Part shown: positions 48,860-58,891 of the stretch, piece by piece
Layout: each line of letters begins with the position of its first letter
Position numbering within the stretch: the stretch's first letter is position 1
Assembly (NCBI RefSeq): GCF_002263495.1
Contig: NZ_CP022753.1
Location: forward strand, 5,572,312 to 5,636,311
Source of the DNA: Nocardiopsis gilva YIM 90087
GTDB taxonomy: Bacteria; Actinomycetota; Actinomycetes; Streptosporangiales; Streptosporangiaceae
Direction: 5' to 3'
DNA length: 64,000 bases
The notes under the pieces: generated by a model
Databases searched by the model: none
Told to the model about the DNA's origin: nothing
What the model saw: the letters and a program-made list of their open reading frames with translations, nothing else
Made by a program: the position numbers and the translations under genes

Positions 48860-49420
48860 TCACGGCTCGTGCGGCGTGGACGGGCCGGACGGGCCCGCAG
48901 CGCCGGAGGGGCCGGGCGGGGAGGAACGCCGCATGGCCTCCTCGACCTGCCGGTAGATCTCGCCCTGCAGCCACTCCGCCCGCGGGACCTTGCGCAACTC
49001 CATGCCCTCCTGCTCGGAGGCCGACTGGACGGACAGGTTGCCGGAGCGCATGACGCGCTCCCACAGCGAGATGCTGAAGGTGACGTCGTTGACGCGGGTC
49101 AGGGGAATGTCGCGGCCGTGCTTGGAGAGCAGGCCGTAGCGGTACATCAGCCGCCGGCTGGTCAGGATGTAGAGCGTGGTCCACCACTTCAGCGTGGGCA
49201 CGAGCCAGAACACGATCGCGGCGATGACGGCCACCAGGATGATCACATAGCTCACCCACGGCGTCCAGTCCTCGCCTTCGGGCAGGAGCCACAGCAGCCC
49301 TGCGGCGACGGCGATGACGACGATCAGCGCGAAGAACTCCGCCAGCACCGTCGTCCAGTGTTGGCGGGTGACATGCACCAGCTCTTCGCCTTTGGCGAGG
49401 TAGCGGTCCGCGGTAGCCAT
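48860..49420 (-). CDS. PH-domain (bPH2) membrane protein
   Basis: A 186-residue protein. Two helices (about 28-48 and 56-75) follow an N-terminal motif AKGEELVHVTRQHWTT. The bPH2 domain (about 80-150) is WWTTLYILTSRRLMYRYGLLSKHGRDIPLTRVNDV followed by FSISLWERVMRSGNLSVQS. The C-terminal 30 residues are a Ser/Pro/Gly-rich tail. The role is unknown; the family resembles YdbS/YdbT-like membrane proteins. The start ATG 49420 is well placed. Confidence 0.9.
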   Translation of the reverse strand: MATADRYLAKGEELVHVTRQHWTTVLAEFFALIVVIAVAAGLLWLLPEGEDWTPWVSYVIILVAVIAAIVFWLVPTLKWWTTLYILTSRRLMYRYGLLSKHGRDIPLTRVNDVTFSISLWERVMRSGNLSVQSASEQEGMELRKVPRAEWLQGEIYRQVEEAMRRSSPPGPSGAAGPSGPSTPHEP

Positions 49421-49618
49421 GGGAGCGATCCTTGCACAGGACCCCGCTCAGCGTGCCGGGGACATCCCGGGCACTTGTGGGTTCATGTCCGCTTTACCCG
49501 ATTTTCGCGCTGAGGGAAAGGGGGGGCGGACATGACGGTGCGACGCCCCTCCCATGACCGGCTCACCTGCACGGACACACCCGATTCGGCACACCCGGCC
49601 GATGCCGCGGATCCCCGC

Positions 49619-50500
49619 CTACTCCGTCGCGGGGCGGACGTGCACGACGTCCCCGGCGCTCAGCGCCTCCTCGCCCCCGGCGCCGGTGCGCACCAGCAGG
49701 CGGCCCTCGGCGTCGATCCCGGTGGCCTTGCCCTCGGTGGTCCTCTCGCCCGGAAGGTGGACCCGGACGAGCCCCCCGATCGTGCCGCAGCGGCTCCGGT
49801 ACTCCTCGGCGAGTCCGCTCGCCTCGGCGTCGCCCCCGTGGTCGACCCACGCGGTGTAGAGCTCGGCGAAGCCGCGCAGAACCGCCCGCAGCAGCGGATC
49901 GCGGTCGGTGACGGGTGCCCCGTCGGCCGCGAGGGAGGTCGCGGAATCGACCGGCAGCTCGTCGCGCCGTTGCAGGACGTTGAGCCCCATGCCGATGACG
50001 ACCGCGGGCCGCTCACCGGAGGCCGGACCTTCGGCGGGGAACGCCGCCTCGGAGAGGATCCCGGCCAGTTTGCGTTCGGTTCCCTCACCGTCGACGCCCC
50101 GGGAGAGGACGTCGTTCGGCCACTTCAGCGAGGCGGGCAGTTCCCCGATACGGCGCACCCCGTGCACCGCCGCCACGCCCATGAGCAGCGGCAGCCATCC
50201 CAGGCGGCTCACCGGGACATCCGGGCGGACCAGCACCGAGAAGGTCAGCGCGGCGCGCGCCGGAGTCTCGAACGTCCGGTCCAGGCGCCCGCGCCCCGCG
50301 GTCTGGTGCTCGGTGACCAGTACCGTCCCTTCGGGCGCTCCGTCCCGCGCGCGACGCACCAGTTCGGTGTTGGTGGACCCCAGCTCAGGCACCACCTCGA
50401 TGCCGGTCCACAGCCCGCCGGGGCGCACGAGCACGCGCTGGAGCGCGATCTCCCGCAGTGGGGGACGGTCAAGGTCGGTAAAGGGAGATTCGCCGGTCAT
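49619..50500 (-). CDS. birA: Biotin--[acetyl-CoA-carboxylase] ligase
   Basis: A 293-residue class I (monofunctional) biotin ligase with no N-terminal DNA-binding domain. The catalytic features are VVPELGSTNTELVR, the adenylate-binding loop TAGRGRLDRTF, SLKWPNDVL with the conserved Lys, KLAGILSEA and VIGMGLNVLQ. The C-terminal SH3-like cap is GGLVRVHLPGERTTEGKATGI. It biotinylates the carboxylase alpha subunit encoded at 55914, in the same neighbourhood. ATG 50500 is favoured; a GGGAGA lies about 8 bp upstream. The gene lies after ppc, which is on the same strand. Confidence 0.95.
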   Translation of the reverse strand: MTGESPFTDLDRPPLREIALQRVLVRPGGLWTGIEVVPELGSTNTELVRRARDGAPEGTVLVTEHQTAGRGRLDRTFETPARAALTFSVLVRPDVPVSRLGWLPLLMGVAAVHGVRRIGELPASLKWPNDVLSRGVDGEGTERKLAGILSEAAFPAEGPASGERPAVVIGMGLNVLQRRDELPVDSATSLAADGAPVTDRDPLLRAVLRGFAELYTAWVDHGGDAEASGLAEEYRSRCGTIGGLVRVHLPGERTTEGKATGIDAEGRLLVRTGAGGEEALSAGDVVHVRPATE

Positions 50501-50553
50501 GGGCTCAATGTATCTCCGCTTCTCCCGGCCACGGGGGCTTTGCGCCAACACGC

Positions 50554-50590
50554 GGCTGTCCCGCCTCCGTCCTGCGGAGGCGGGACAGCC
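50554..50590 (-). terminator. Hairpin after ppc
   Basis: Sixteen-base perfect arms (50554-50569 and 50575-50590), 5-base loop, 28 bp past the ppc stop. A second smaller dyad lies at 50590-50612. It separates ppc from birA. Confidence 0.82.
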
Positions 50591-50617
50591 GACGGCCGCG
50601 GCCCCGAGGTGGGGCCG

Positions 50618-53260
50618 TCAGCCGGTGTTCTGCAGCCCGGCGGCGACACCGTTGACCGACAGCAGCAGCAGACGCTCCAGGTGGCCGTGGTCCTCGTCGC
50701 TCAGCGACTCGGCCTCAGGCCCGCGCAGGGCTTCCAGGGCGCGCAGCTGCAGGTGGGAGAGGGCGTCGACGTAGGGGTTGCGCAGGTCGACCGCGCGGGA
50801 GAGAACGCGGCGGTTCTCCAGGAGACGCGTGTGCCCCGTCACCGCCAGCACGCGCTCGCTGGTGCGGTCGTACTCGGCGAGCACCAGCTCGGTCAGCTCG
50901 GGACGGCCGCCGAGGGCCAGATAGCGCTCGGCGATGGTCCGGTCGGTCTTGGCCAGACTCATCTCGGCGTTGTCGAGCAACGAGGAGAACAGCGGCCACT
51001 CGTTGTAGGCGGCGCGCAGCGCGTCGATGTCGTCGATCGACGCCAGGCCGGTGCCCAGACCGAACCAGCCCGGCAGGTTGACCCGGGTCTGGGTCCAGGC
51101 GAACACCCACGGAATCGCGCGCAGGTCGTCCAGGCCGCGAGCGGCGCTGCGGCGCGCGGGACGCGACCCGAGGCGCAGCTCGCCGAGCTCCTCCAACGGG
51201 CTGACCCGGGAGAACCACTCGGCGAACCCGTCGGTGTCGATGAGCGCACGGTAGGCATCGTGCGCGGCGGACGCGATACCGTCGGCCACCTTCCGGTACT
51301 TGGCCGCCGCCTCGGTGGCCCGCTCCTGCACCGTCGGGGTGGAGGCCATGAGCACCGCGTGCCCCACCTGCTCGATGTGCCGCCGGGCGATGGCCTTCTG
51401 CCCGTAGCGGGCGAAGATGACCTCGCCCTGCTCCGTCACCTTGAACCGCCCGGCCACCGAGCCGGGGGCCTGGGCGAGCAGCGCCCGGCTGGCCGGGCCG
51501 CCGCCGCGGCCCAGGGAGCCGCCGCGCCCGTGGAACAGGGTGAGCTTGATGTCGTTGCGCTCGGCCCACGCGGCGAGTTCGGCCTGGGCGTCGTAGAGCC
51601 GCAGCGTCGCGCTGACGGGCCCGACGTCCTTGGCGGAGTCGCTGTAGCCGAGCATGACCTCCATCCGGCGGTCGGTCTGCTCCAGTCGGCGGCGCATCTC
51701 GGGCAGCCGCAGCATGCCGTCGAGGACGGTCGGCGACGCCTCCAGGTCGGCGCCGGTCTCGAACAGCGGGATCACGTCGAGCACCGGGATCCGGTCCTCG
51801 GGAAGGGCGTGGGCGGCCAGCTCGTAGACGGCGGCGATGTCGTCCGCCGACCGGGTGAAGCTGACGATGTAGCGGCGGCAGGCGTCCACGCCGAACCGGT
51901 CCTGGATCCAGGAGACGACGCGCAGGGTGGCCAGCACCTCCTGGGTCTTCTCCGAGAGTTCGCCCCCGGCGCGGACCTCCTCCAGCGCCCGGGCGTGCAC
52001 CTCGCTGTGCTGCCGGATCTCCAGCTCGGCCAGGTGGAACCCGAAGGTCTCCGCCTGCCAGATGAGGTGCTGCAGCTCGCCGTTGGCCTGCCGGTCCGCT
52101 CCGGCGGCGGACAGCGAGCGCTGCACGGTGCGCAGGTCGTTCAGGAACTCCTCGGGCCCCCGGTAGGCGAGGTCCGCGTCGCGCTCGCGGGTCGCGCGCA
52201 GCCGTTCGGTGGCGAACAGCAGCATCTGCCGGTGCGGCTCGTTGGGTGAGCGCTTCGCGATCCTGCTCACCACCTGCGGGTAGCCGGCCTGCGCGGTGGC
52301 GAGCAGGTCGCTCAGCTCCGGGGCGGCCGGGGTCAGGTTGCTGTACAGGGTCAGCGTCCGCCCGACGTGGCCGCACATGTTCTCCAGAGCGCGCAGCACG
52401 TACTCGGACTGGATGGAGATCGCCTCGCGGGTGATCTCGTGCGTGACGAAGGGGTTGCCGTCACGGTCGCCGCCGATCCAGCTCCCGTAGCGCACGAAGG
52501 CCTTGGCGTTCGTGGGCCGGCGACCGGAGTCGTTGGGGTCGATGGCGGTGTCCAACGCGCGGTAGACCTCCGGGACCACCTGGAAGATCGACTCTTCGAA
52601 GGCGGCCATGGCCGTGCGGACCTCGTCGAGCGGGTCGAGCTTGGTGTAGCGCAGCTGGGAGGTGCGCCAGAGGAGGTCGATCTCCTCCAGCATGCGGCGG
52701 TGCGCCTCGGCTTCGGCGGAGCTGCCGGGGTGGGCGGCGTGCAGCTCCTCCAGGTGGCCGCTGATGCGCAGGATCGCGGTGGAGACCGCGCGGCGCCGCG
52801 CCTCGGTGGGGTGGGCGGTCAGGACCGGATGGAACTCCATGCCCTCGATGAACTCGCGCAGCCGCTCCTCGCCGCAGTCCTCGCGGACCCCGCGGACGGC
52901 GGCGGCCAGCGACTCCCGCGGCGGGTTGTCGGCGTCGTCGCGCTCGCGCAGGGCGCGCATGCGCTGGTGTTCCTCGGAGAGGTTGGCGAGGTGGAAGTAG
53001 ACCGTGAAGGCCCGCGCCACCTGCTTGGCCCGTTCCAGCGGCCACGAGGCCACCAGCCGGGTGATCTCCTCTCCGGTGACCGAGCCGTCCCGGGCGCCGA
53101 TGACGGCCCGGCGCAGCCGCTCGACGTCGGCCAGCAGGTCTTCTCCACCGCTCTCCGCGAGAACGGTGCCGAGCATCTCGCCCAGCAGGCGGACGTCGCC
53201 GCGCAGCTGGTCGGGCATCTCCTGGCGAGCACTGTCGCGCTCCGCGCTTACCGCAGTCAT
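50618..53260 (-). CDS. ppc: Phosphoenolpyruvate carboxylase
   Basis: An 880-residue enzyme that makes oxaloacetate from PEP and bicarbonate. Conserved marks in order are HPVLTAHPTEARRRAVS (catalytic His), YGSWIGGDRDGNPFVT, VMLGYSDSAKDVGP, LTLFHGRGGSLGRGGGP (substrate Arg loop) and the C-terminus SVNGVAAGLQNTG (end motif QNTG). Length is normal for an actinomycete ppc. The frame is open upstream to 53482 but the natural start is ATG 53260 (MTAVSAERD). It is divergent from the acyl-CoA carboxylase operon with a shared 550-bp control region. Confidence 0.97.
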   Translation of the reverse strand: MTAVSAERDSARQEMPDQLRGDVRLLGEMLGTVLAESGGEDLLADVERLRRAVIGARDGSVTGEEITRLVASWPLERAKQVARAFTVYFHLANLSEEHQRMRALRERDDADNPPRESLAAAVRGVREDCGEERLREFIEGMEFHPVLTAHPTEARRRAVSTAILRISGHLEELHAAHPGSSAEAEAHRRMLEEIDLLWRTSQLRYTKLDPLDEVRTAMAAFEESIFQVVPEVYRALDTAIDPNDSGRRPTNAKAFVRYGSWIGGDRDGNPFVTHEITREAISIQSEYVLRALENMCGHVGRTLTLYSNLTPAAPELSDLLATAQAGYPQVVSRIAKRSPNEPHRQMLLFATERLRATRERDADLAYRGPEEFLNDLRTVQRSLSAAGADRQANGELQHLIWQAETFGFHLAELEIRQHSEVHARALEEVRAGGELSEKTQEVLATLRVVSWIQDRFGVDACRRYIVSFTRSADDIAAVYELAAHALPEDRIPVLDVIPLFETGADLEASPTVLDGMLRLPEMRRRLEQTDRRMEVMLGYSDSAKDVGPVSATLRLYDAQAELAAWAERNDIKLTLFHGRGGSLGRGGGPASRALLAQAPGSVAGRFKVTEQGEVIFARYGQKAIARRHIEQVGHAVLMASTPTVQERATEAAAKYRKVADGIASAAHDAYRALIDTDGFAEWFSRVSPLEELGELRLGSRPARRSAARGLDDLRAIPWVFAWTQTRVNLPGWFGLGTGLASIDDIDALRAAYNEWPLFSSLLDNAEMSLAKTDRTIAERYLALGGRPELTELVLAEYDRTSERVLAVTGHTRLLENRRVLSRAVDLRNPYVDALSHLQLRALEALRGPEAESLSDEDHGHLERLLLLSVNGVAAGLQNTG

Positions 53261-53814
53261 GTGCGAAACCCTACCCAGATTGGTCTGAACCATTGAGAGG
53301 CGGGGGTCACATAACTCCACTTTGGCATGGGTGCGGAGCTTTGCGGAAGCTCCGAGGGCGGTCGAGGCCGACGGGAGTTCGGGGGTCGGCGCGAACGGAT
53401 TAAGGGGCCGAGTGGGGTGTCGTCCCCCGGCCGCTGTCGGGTTGAGTGACACGGCAGGACGGGGGTCACCGTCCGACCGCACCGGCGCGGGGCGCTGGCC
53501 GGGATGGCGCGGGGAACACGGCGTGAACCGGAAGAACCAGGAGGGGAGCAGCGGGAATGCCTCAGCGGCGACTCATCCTCTCCTTGTTTCTCTCTCAGCT
53601 TCCCCCTCACTCCGCTTCCCCTTCGTGCCCTTCTCCGGTGCCGGTCACCGCATCGGACCACTCCGCCACCCCCGCGCGAGCAGCTTGGAATGGCCGCCCC
53701 GACCTGGGAATCCGTGCACGGCTTCCCGGCCGGAGTGTGCGCAACCCCACTTACCCCTTGGTAACCGGGGTCACGTTCCTGCGGAGCTCCACGCCGGGAC
53801 TATGGTGAGGCCTT
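53261..53814. other. Divergent intergenic region, 554 bp (ppc / pccB)
   Basis: It must carry promoters for ppc (minus) and for the carboxylase operon (plus). Several open frames cross it, but all are poor in codon bias and family match. The dyad TTACC-CCTT-GGTAA at 53751-53764, 50 bp before pccB, could be an operator or a -35 region. I do not see a tRNA or a recognised riboswitch. Confidence 0.5.
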
Positions 53815-55425
53815 ATGGCGACCGAAGCCCCTGAACCGCTGCCCGCGGCCGAGATCGACATCCACACCACCGCGGGCAAGCTCGCCGACCTACAGCGCCG
53901 CCGGTATGAGGCCGTGCACGCGGGGTCCGAGCGAGCCATTGAGAAACAGCACGCGAAGGGCAAGATGACCGCGCGCGAGCGCATCGACGCCCTGCTCGAC
54001 CCCGGGTCCTTCGTGGAGTTCGACGCCCTGGCCCGGCACCGCTCCACCAGTTTCGGACTGGAGAAGAACCGGCCCTACAGCGACGGCGTGGTCACCGGCT
54101 ACGGCACCGTGGACGGCCGACCGATCGCCGTCTTCAGCCAGGACGTCACGGTGTTCGGCGGCTCCCTCGGCGAGGTCTACGGGGAGAAGATCGTCAAGGT
54201 CCTCGACCACGCCCTGAAGACCGGCTGCCCCGTCGTCGGAATCAACGAGGGCGGCGGCGCGCGCATCCAGGAGGGTGTGGTCGCGCTCGGCCTGTACGCC
54301 GAGATCTTCAAGCGCAACGTGCACGCCTCCGGCGTCATCCCGCAGATCTCGCTGATCATGGGCGCCGCAGCGGGCGGGCACGTCTACTCCCCCGCGCTGA
54401 CCGACTTCATCGTCATGGTCGACCAGACCTCGCAGATGTTCATCACCGGCCCCGACGTCATCAAGACCGTCACCGGCGAGGACGTCTCCATGGAGGACCT
54501 GGGCGGCGCGCGGGCGCACAACGTCAAGTCCGGTGTCGCCCACTACATGGGCACCGACGAGCAGGACGCGCTCGACTACGTCAAGGAGCTGCTGTCCTAC
54601 CTCCCGGGCAACAACCTCCAGGACGCGCCCGTCCTCGACTCCGGCGCCGAAGCCGAGCTGGAGATCACCGAGTCCGACCTCGAACTCGACACGTTCATCC
54701 CGGACTCCGCCAACCAGCCCTACGACATCCACACGGTCATCGAGCACGTGCTGGACGACGGCGAGTTCCTGGAGGTGCACGCCCAGTTCGCCACCAACAT
54801 CGTGGTGGGCTACGGCCGCGTTGAGGGCCGCCCGGTGGGCGTGGTCGCCAACCAGCCGATGAGCTTCGCGGGATGCCTGGACATCGACGCCTCGGAGAAG
54901 GCGGCGCGGTTCGTCCGCACCTGCGACGCGTTCAACATCCCGGTGCTCACATTCGTGGACGTGCCCGGCTTCCTGCCCGGCACCGACCAGGAGTGGAACG
55001 GCATCATCCGGCACGGAGCCAAGCTCATCTACGCCTACGCCGAGGCCACCGTTCCGCTGATCACCATCATCACGCGCAAGGCGTTCGGCGGCGCCTATGA
55101 CGTCATGGGGTCCAAACACCTCGGCGCCGACATCAACCTGGCCTGGCCCACGGCCCAGATCGCGGTCATGGGCGCCCAGGGAGCGGTCAACATCCTGCAC
55201 CGCCGGACGCTGGCCGCCTCGGACGACGTGGAGGCCGAGCGCGCCAAGCTCATCCAGGAGTACGAGGACACCCTGCTCAACCCCTACTCCGCCGCGGAGC
55301 GGGGGTACGTCGACGGCGTCATCCTGCCGTCGGAGACCCGGGTGTCCGTTGCCAAGGCGCTACGCAGCCTGGACAACAAGCGACAGCAGCTGCCGCCGAA
55401 GAAGCACGGGAACATTCCCCTGTGA
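53815..55425 (+). CDS. pccB: Acyl-CoA (probably propionyl-CoA) carboxylase beta subunit
   Basis: A 536-residue carboxyltransferase. The two crotonase halves show [35 protein letters not shown] and [32 protein letters not shown], with the biotin pocket [17 protein letters not shown]. Asp429 in AYDVMGSK corresponds to the Asp that gives propionyl-CoA preference in Streptomyces PccB, where Ile is found in the acetyl-CoA-preferring form. The start is ATG 53815. It begins an operon with the epsilon gene and then the alpha gene. The complex makes methylmalonyl-CoA and could also supply malonyl-CoA. Confidence 0.95.
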   Translation: MATEAPEPLPAAEIDIHTTAGKLADLQRRRYEAVHAGSERAIEKQHAKGKMTARERIDALLDPGSFVEFDALARHRSTSFGLEKNRPYSDGVVTGYGTVDGRPIAVFSQDVTVFGGSLGEVYGEKIVKVLDHALKTGCPVVGINEGGGARIQEGVVALGLYAEIFKRNVHASGVIPQISLIMGAAAGGHVYSPALTDFIVMVDQTSQMFITGPDVIKTVTGEDVSMEDLGGARAHNVKSGVAHYMGTDEQDALDYVKELLSYLPGNNLQDAPVLDSGAEAELEITESDLELDTFIPDSANQPYDIHTVIEHVLDDGEFLEVHAQFATNIVVGYGRVEGRPVGVVANQPMSFAGCLDIDASEKAARFVRTCDAFNIPVLTFVDVPGFLPGTDQEWNGIIRHGAKLIYAYAEATVPLITIITRKAFGGAYDVMGSKHLGADINLAWPTAQIAVMGAQGAVNILHRRTLAASDDVEAERAKLIQEYEDTLLNPYSAAERGYVDGVILPSETRVSVAKALRSLDNKRQQLPPKKHGNIPL

Positions 55426-55514
55426 TGGAGGAACGCGACGGGTCCCGGCGCCCCGGCCGCACGCACCGTCGCGCGGCAGCGCCGGCGGCCGGCGCAGGGA
55501 ACGAGAGGGTGTAG

Positions 55515-55766
55515 ATGTCGAACGCAGCCGAGCAGCCGCGGAGCCCCGCGCCCTACCTGCGGGTGGTCCGCGGGGACCCCTCGAACGAAGAGGTCGCCGC
55601 CCTGGTGACGGTGTTGACCGCACGCGCGCGGGCCACGCGGACGGCACACGCGGCCGCGGCGTCGGGCCGCGGCGCGCCCTCGGCCTGGCGCGACCGCTCC
55701 CGGCTGGTGCGCCGTCCCCTCACCCCGGGGCCCGGCGCCTGGCGGAACAGCTTCCGGTCCGGGTGA
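55515..55766 (+). CDS. Acyl-CoA carboxylase epsilon subunit
   Basis: An 83-residue protein of the actinomycete-only epsilon family. The motif YLRVVRGDPSNEEVAALVTVLTA is diagnostic, and the C-terminal part has RDRSRLVRRPLTPGPGAWRNSF, with the W-R end seen in AccE/PccE proteins. Epsilon stabilises the alpha-beta complex and raises activity. The gene lies between beta and alpha in the same direction (90 bp after pccB, 147 bp before the alpha gene). It is easy to miss because of its size. Confidence 0.9.
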   Translation: MSNAAEQPRSPAPYLRVVRGDPSNEEVAALVTVLTARARATRTAHAAAASGRGAPSAWRDRSRLVRRPLTPGPGAWRNSFRSG

Positions 55767-55913
55767 CCGGCGCCGGGGCCAACCGGCCACAGGCGGGGTA
55801 GGAGACAACCATCCTCGCTGGATCCGGGCGGATGCCCCGCACGCTTTCTAGACTTCTCACGACCAGGCGCGACACCCATCCGGTCCGGCGCCGTACCAGG
55901 AGGAAATTCGACC

Positions 55914-57683
55914 GTGCGTAAAGTTCTGATCGCCAACCGGGGCGAGATCGCGGTGCGGGTCGCGCGCGCCTGCACCGACGCCGGGCTCGGCAGTGTCGCG
56001 ATCTACGCCGAACCCGACCTGGACGCCCTGCACACCAAGGCCGCCGACGAGGCCTACGCCCTGGGCGGCCAGACCCCCGCCGACAGCTACCTCAACATCG
56101 ACAAGATCCTCGCGATCGCCGCCGAGTCCGGCGCCGACGCCGTCCACCCGGGCTACGGGTTCCTGGCCGAGAACGCCGACTTCGCCCAGGCCGTGATCGA
56201 CGCCGGACTGACCTGGATCGGCCCGCCGCCGACTGCCATCACCGCGCTGGGCGACAAGGTCCAGGCGCGCCACATCGCGCAGAAGGTCGGCGCCCCGCTG
56301 GTGGCCGGAACCCCCGACCCCGTGTCGGGGGCCGACGAGGTCGTCGCGTTCGCCGAGGAGCACGGGCTGCCGATCGCGATCAAGGCGGCCTTCGGCGGCG
56401 GCGGGCGCGGCCTCAAGGTCGCCCGCACCCTGGACGAGGTCGCCGACATGTTCGATTCGGCGGTGCGCGAGGCCACCACCGCCTTCGGGCGCGGCGAGTG
56501 CTTCGTGGAGCGCTACCTGGACCGGCCCCGCCACGTGGAGACCCAGTGCCTGGCCGACAAGCACGGCAACGTGGTCGTGGTCTCCACCCGCGACTGCTCG
56601 CTGCAGCGCCGCCACCAGAAGCTGGTCGAGGAGGCCCCGGCGCCGTTCCTGTCCACGGAACAGATGGACCTTCTCTACTCCTCCTCCAAGGCGATCCTGC
56701 GCGAGGCTGGGTACGTCGGCGCCGGAACGTGCGAGTTCCTCGTCGGCACCGACGGAACCATCTCCTTCTTGGAGGTCAACACCCGGCTGCAGGTGGAGCA
56801 CCCGGTGACCGAGGAGGTCACCGGCATCGACCTGGTGCGCGAGATGTTCCGGGTCGCCGACGGCGAGGAGCTGGGCTACGACGACCCGGAGATCCGCGGG
56901 CACTCGTTCGAGTTCCGGATCAACGCCGAGGACGCCGGTCGCAACTTCATGCCGGCCCCGGGCACCATCACCACGTTCAACCTGCCCGGCGGCCCCGGCG
57001 TGCGCGTCGACACCGGGTGCGAGACCGGGTTCACCGTGCCCCAGGCGTTCGACTCCATGGTCGCCAAGCTCATCGTGACCGGCCGGACCCGAACCGAGGC
57101 GCTGCAGCGCTCGCGCCGGGCCCTGACCGAGTTCGAGGTCGGCGGGATGCCGACCGTGCTGCCCTTCCACCAGGCCGTGGTGCGCGACCCGGCCTTCGCC
57201 CCCACCGACCCGAGCGCGGCGTTCACCGTCCACACCCGGTGGATCGAGACCGAGTTCGCCACCGAGATCGCCCCGTACGCGGGCGAGAGCGAACAGGCGG
57301 AGACCTCCGAGCGCGACACCGTGACCGTCGAGGTCGGCGGCAAGCGCGTCGAGGTCGTCCTCCCGGCCGGACTGGGCGCCGACCTTGGAGCGGGTGCGGG
57401 CAAGTCCGCCAAGAAGCCCCCCAAACGCGGCCGCGGCGGCAGCCGCGCAGCAGCGGCGGTCAGCGGCGACGCGCTGGTCTCCCCGATGCAGGGCACGGTC
57501 ATCAAACTCGTGGCCGAAGACGGCCAGGAGGTCGCCGAGGGCGACACGATCGTGGTCATCGAGGCCATGAAGATGGAGCAGCCCCTGACCGCCCACAAGT
57601 CCGGCACCGTCACCGGCCTGGCCGTCTCCGCGGGCGAGACCATCTCCAACGGCGGCGTGGTCTGCGAGATCAAGGACTCCTGA
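55914..57683 (+). CDS. Acyl-CoA carboxylase alpha subunit (biotin carboxylase + BCCP)
   Basis: A 589-residue protein. The biotin carboxylase domain (1-445) begins [20 protein letters not shown], then [27 protein letters not shown], the ATP-grasp set [17 protein letters not shown] and [12 protein letters not shown] linker, rich in Lys/Ala near 490-510, leads to the biotin carrier domain, with the target Lys553 in [11 protein letters not shown]. It carboxylates its own biotin, then the beta subunit transfers it. Start GTG 55914 lies behind an AGGAGG. A strong terminator (57719) ends the operon, and birA sits 5 kb away. Confidence 0.96.
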   Translation: MRKVLIANRGEIAVRVARACTDAGLGSVAIYAEPDLDALHTKAADEAYALGGQTPADSYLNIDKILAIAAESGADAVHPGYGFLAENADFAQAVIDAGLTWIGPPPTAITALGDKVQARHIAQKVGAPLVAGTPDPVSGADEVVAFAEEHGLPIAIKAAFGGGGRGLKVARTLDEVADMFDSAVREATTAFGRGECFVERYLDRPRHVETQCLADKHGNVVVVSTRDCSLQRRHQKLVEEAPAPFLSTEQMDLLYSSSKAILREAGYVGAGTCEFLVGTDGTISFLEVNTRLQVEHPVTEEVTGIDLVREMFRVADGEELGYDDPEIRGHSFEFRINAEDAGRNFMPAPGTITTFNLPGGPGVRVDTGCETGFTVPQAFDSMVAKLIVTGRTRTEALQRSRRALTEFEVGGMPTVLPFHQAVVRDPAFAPTDPSAAFTVHTRWIETEFATEIAPYAGESEQAETSERDTVTVEVGGKRVEVVLPAGLGADLGAGAGKSAKKPPKRGRGGSRAAAAVSGDALVSPMQGTVIKLVAEDGQEVAEGDTIVVIEAMKMEQPLTAHKSGTVTGLAVSAGETISNGGVVCEIKDS

Positions 57684-57718
57684 CCGAACCGCCGTCGTAG
57701 GCGAAGGAGCAAGCAACA

Positions 57719-57750
57719 GCGGGGCGGGGACGCATGCGTCCCCGCCCCGC
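57719..57750. terminator. Perfect 32-bp palindrome after the carboxylase operon
   Basis: Sixteen-base arms meet around GCATGC. It lies 36 bp after the alpha-subunit stop. It should end transcription in both directions. Confidence 0.85.
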
Positions 57751-57780
57751 CCTGCACGGGTCTGCTGGGTCGGCCCGCTC

Positions 57781-58161
57781 CGCTCCTCCGATGCTCAGTG
57801 GCAAAAAGCAGCACCGACGGCGGCGGAGGCCAGGGCCGCCTTCGGCAGTGCGGACCGGCTGGTCGGCGTTGCGGGGGTGGCACCGGTCCCCCGGGACTCG
57901 GGGCGCATCAGCGGCAACTTGCACCGGCCCAGGCGCTACAGCCGCCGCCTGCTGCGAGTGTTCTACATGTCGGCCCAGGTCAGCATCCACTGCTGTCCGG
58001 ACTCCAAGGCGTTTTACGAGCGCAAGCGGGCCGAGGGCAAGCGTCATGTCCAGGCCGTGATCGCGCTGGCCCGCCGTCGGGTCAACGTGCTCTGGGCGAT
58101 GCTGCGCGATGGGCGCCCGTTCGTTGCGGCCACTGCCATGAAGTTGACCGCGGCGGCTTGA
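57781..58161 (+). pseudogene. IS110-family transposase, C-terminal fragment
   Basis: The frame reads FGSADRLVGVAGVAPVPRDSG then GNLHRPRRYSRRLLRVFYMSAQVS and KRAEGKRHVQAVIALARRRVNVLWAMLRDGRPF. This is the conserved C-terminal transposase_20 part of IS110-type enzymes, including its usual ending. The N-terminal DEDD nuclease half is missing. About 125 codons remain, with GTG 57877 as the first possible start. It lies just after the carboxylase terminator, so it is a relic, not an active gene. No terminal repeats are seen, as expected for IS110. Confidence 0.8.
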
Positions 58162-58700
58162 GGCGTTCACAGCCTGTTACCGCTCGGCCTTGACGACTTC
58201 ATTGGGAATCCTCCCGGCCTTGGGGCGTGGGGGCGCGGGGCGCGGATCCGTCCCGGCCAGTCGACGCCCCTCAGCCCGACTGAAACGCCGCTCTTCCGCT
58301 GCACGCGAGAGCACTTCCGCCATGCGGCAGTTCAGCTCTCTCTCGCCGCTGATTACGGGGTTTCTGTCGATTTTCGCCCGTTTTCCGACAGAGTCCCCGT
58401 GATCATCGCCGACAGGGCTGCGGACAGCGCTATCCCGTCCTTTCGGGGCCACCCAGCCCCCCGGTGGCCAACAGCAGCGGCCAGCCCCCACCCGCTGTCG
58501 CCGCCACCTTCCCCACCCACCGGCACGCTTCACGTCGAGCATGCCCCGACGCGATCCTGCGCTTCTGACCTCGAAAGACAGTCTGTGGGGCACATCTCTT
58601 CCCGCCCACATCCCCGCACACATCCGATGATCCGCGCACACGTGATCAGGTTGATACCAGGGCGATTGGGAATAAAGCGGCCGTGCTGGCTATTGTTCAC

Positions 58701-58713
58701 GTTCGTGACGAAC
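58701..58713. promoter_or_regulatory. Candidate operator dyad GTTCGT-G-ACGAAC
   Basis: Six-base half-sites mirror each other around one base, about 180 bp before the symporter start. Spacing of this kind suits a dimeric repressor; the binding protein is unknown. Confidence 0.35.
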
Positions 58714-58774
58714 ATTTGGGGCCTCACCGAGCGACGGCACATCGATCTGTGCCGGGTCGCCAGCCAAGCGTGTC

Positions 58775-58792
58775 GTCGTTCCTAGGAACGAC
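58775..58792. promoter_or_regulatory. Perfect 18-bp palindrome, candidate operator
   Basis: The sequence GTCGTTCCTAGGAACGAC is its own reverse complement. It lies 100 bp upstream of the symporter start, not after a gene, so a regulator site is more likely than a terminator. Confidence 0.45.
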
Positions 58793-58891
58793 CCATCCCC
58801 CAGCGCGCCTTTGGCCGCGCGCCATCGTCCACCGGGCCGCCGCACGATCCCCGCGAGCGCCCGGGCATCGCTCTGATCTTGGAGTCTCCCA

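Larger units (their letters stand above)
58162..58891. other. Non-coding stretch, 730 bp, upstream of the symporter gene
   Basis: A minus-strand open frame (58177-58641) crosses it but has no family match and weak codon bias, so I do not call it. The right part is AT-richer and contains the palindrome 58775-58792 and the dyad at 58701-58713. These probably belong to the control region of the 58892 gene. The left part looks like decayed sequence around the IS110 relic. Confidence 0.5.

Noticed and set aside
53505..53560. Stretch loosely like a ydaO-type (c-di-AMP) riboswitch in the ppc/pccB gap
   Set aside because: Only short words match (ggtgaaccgg-like); the needed helices are not visible and the downstream gene is not a typical target.
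58177..58641. Minus-strand open frame of 154 codons in the 58-kb gap
   Set aside because: No family match and weak codon bias; it crosses a region with decayed IS sequence.
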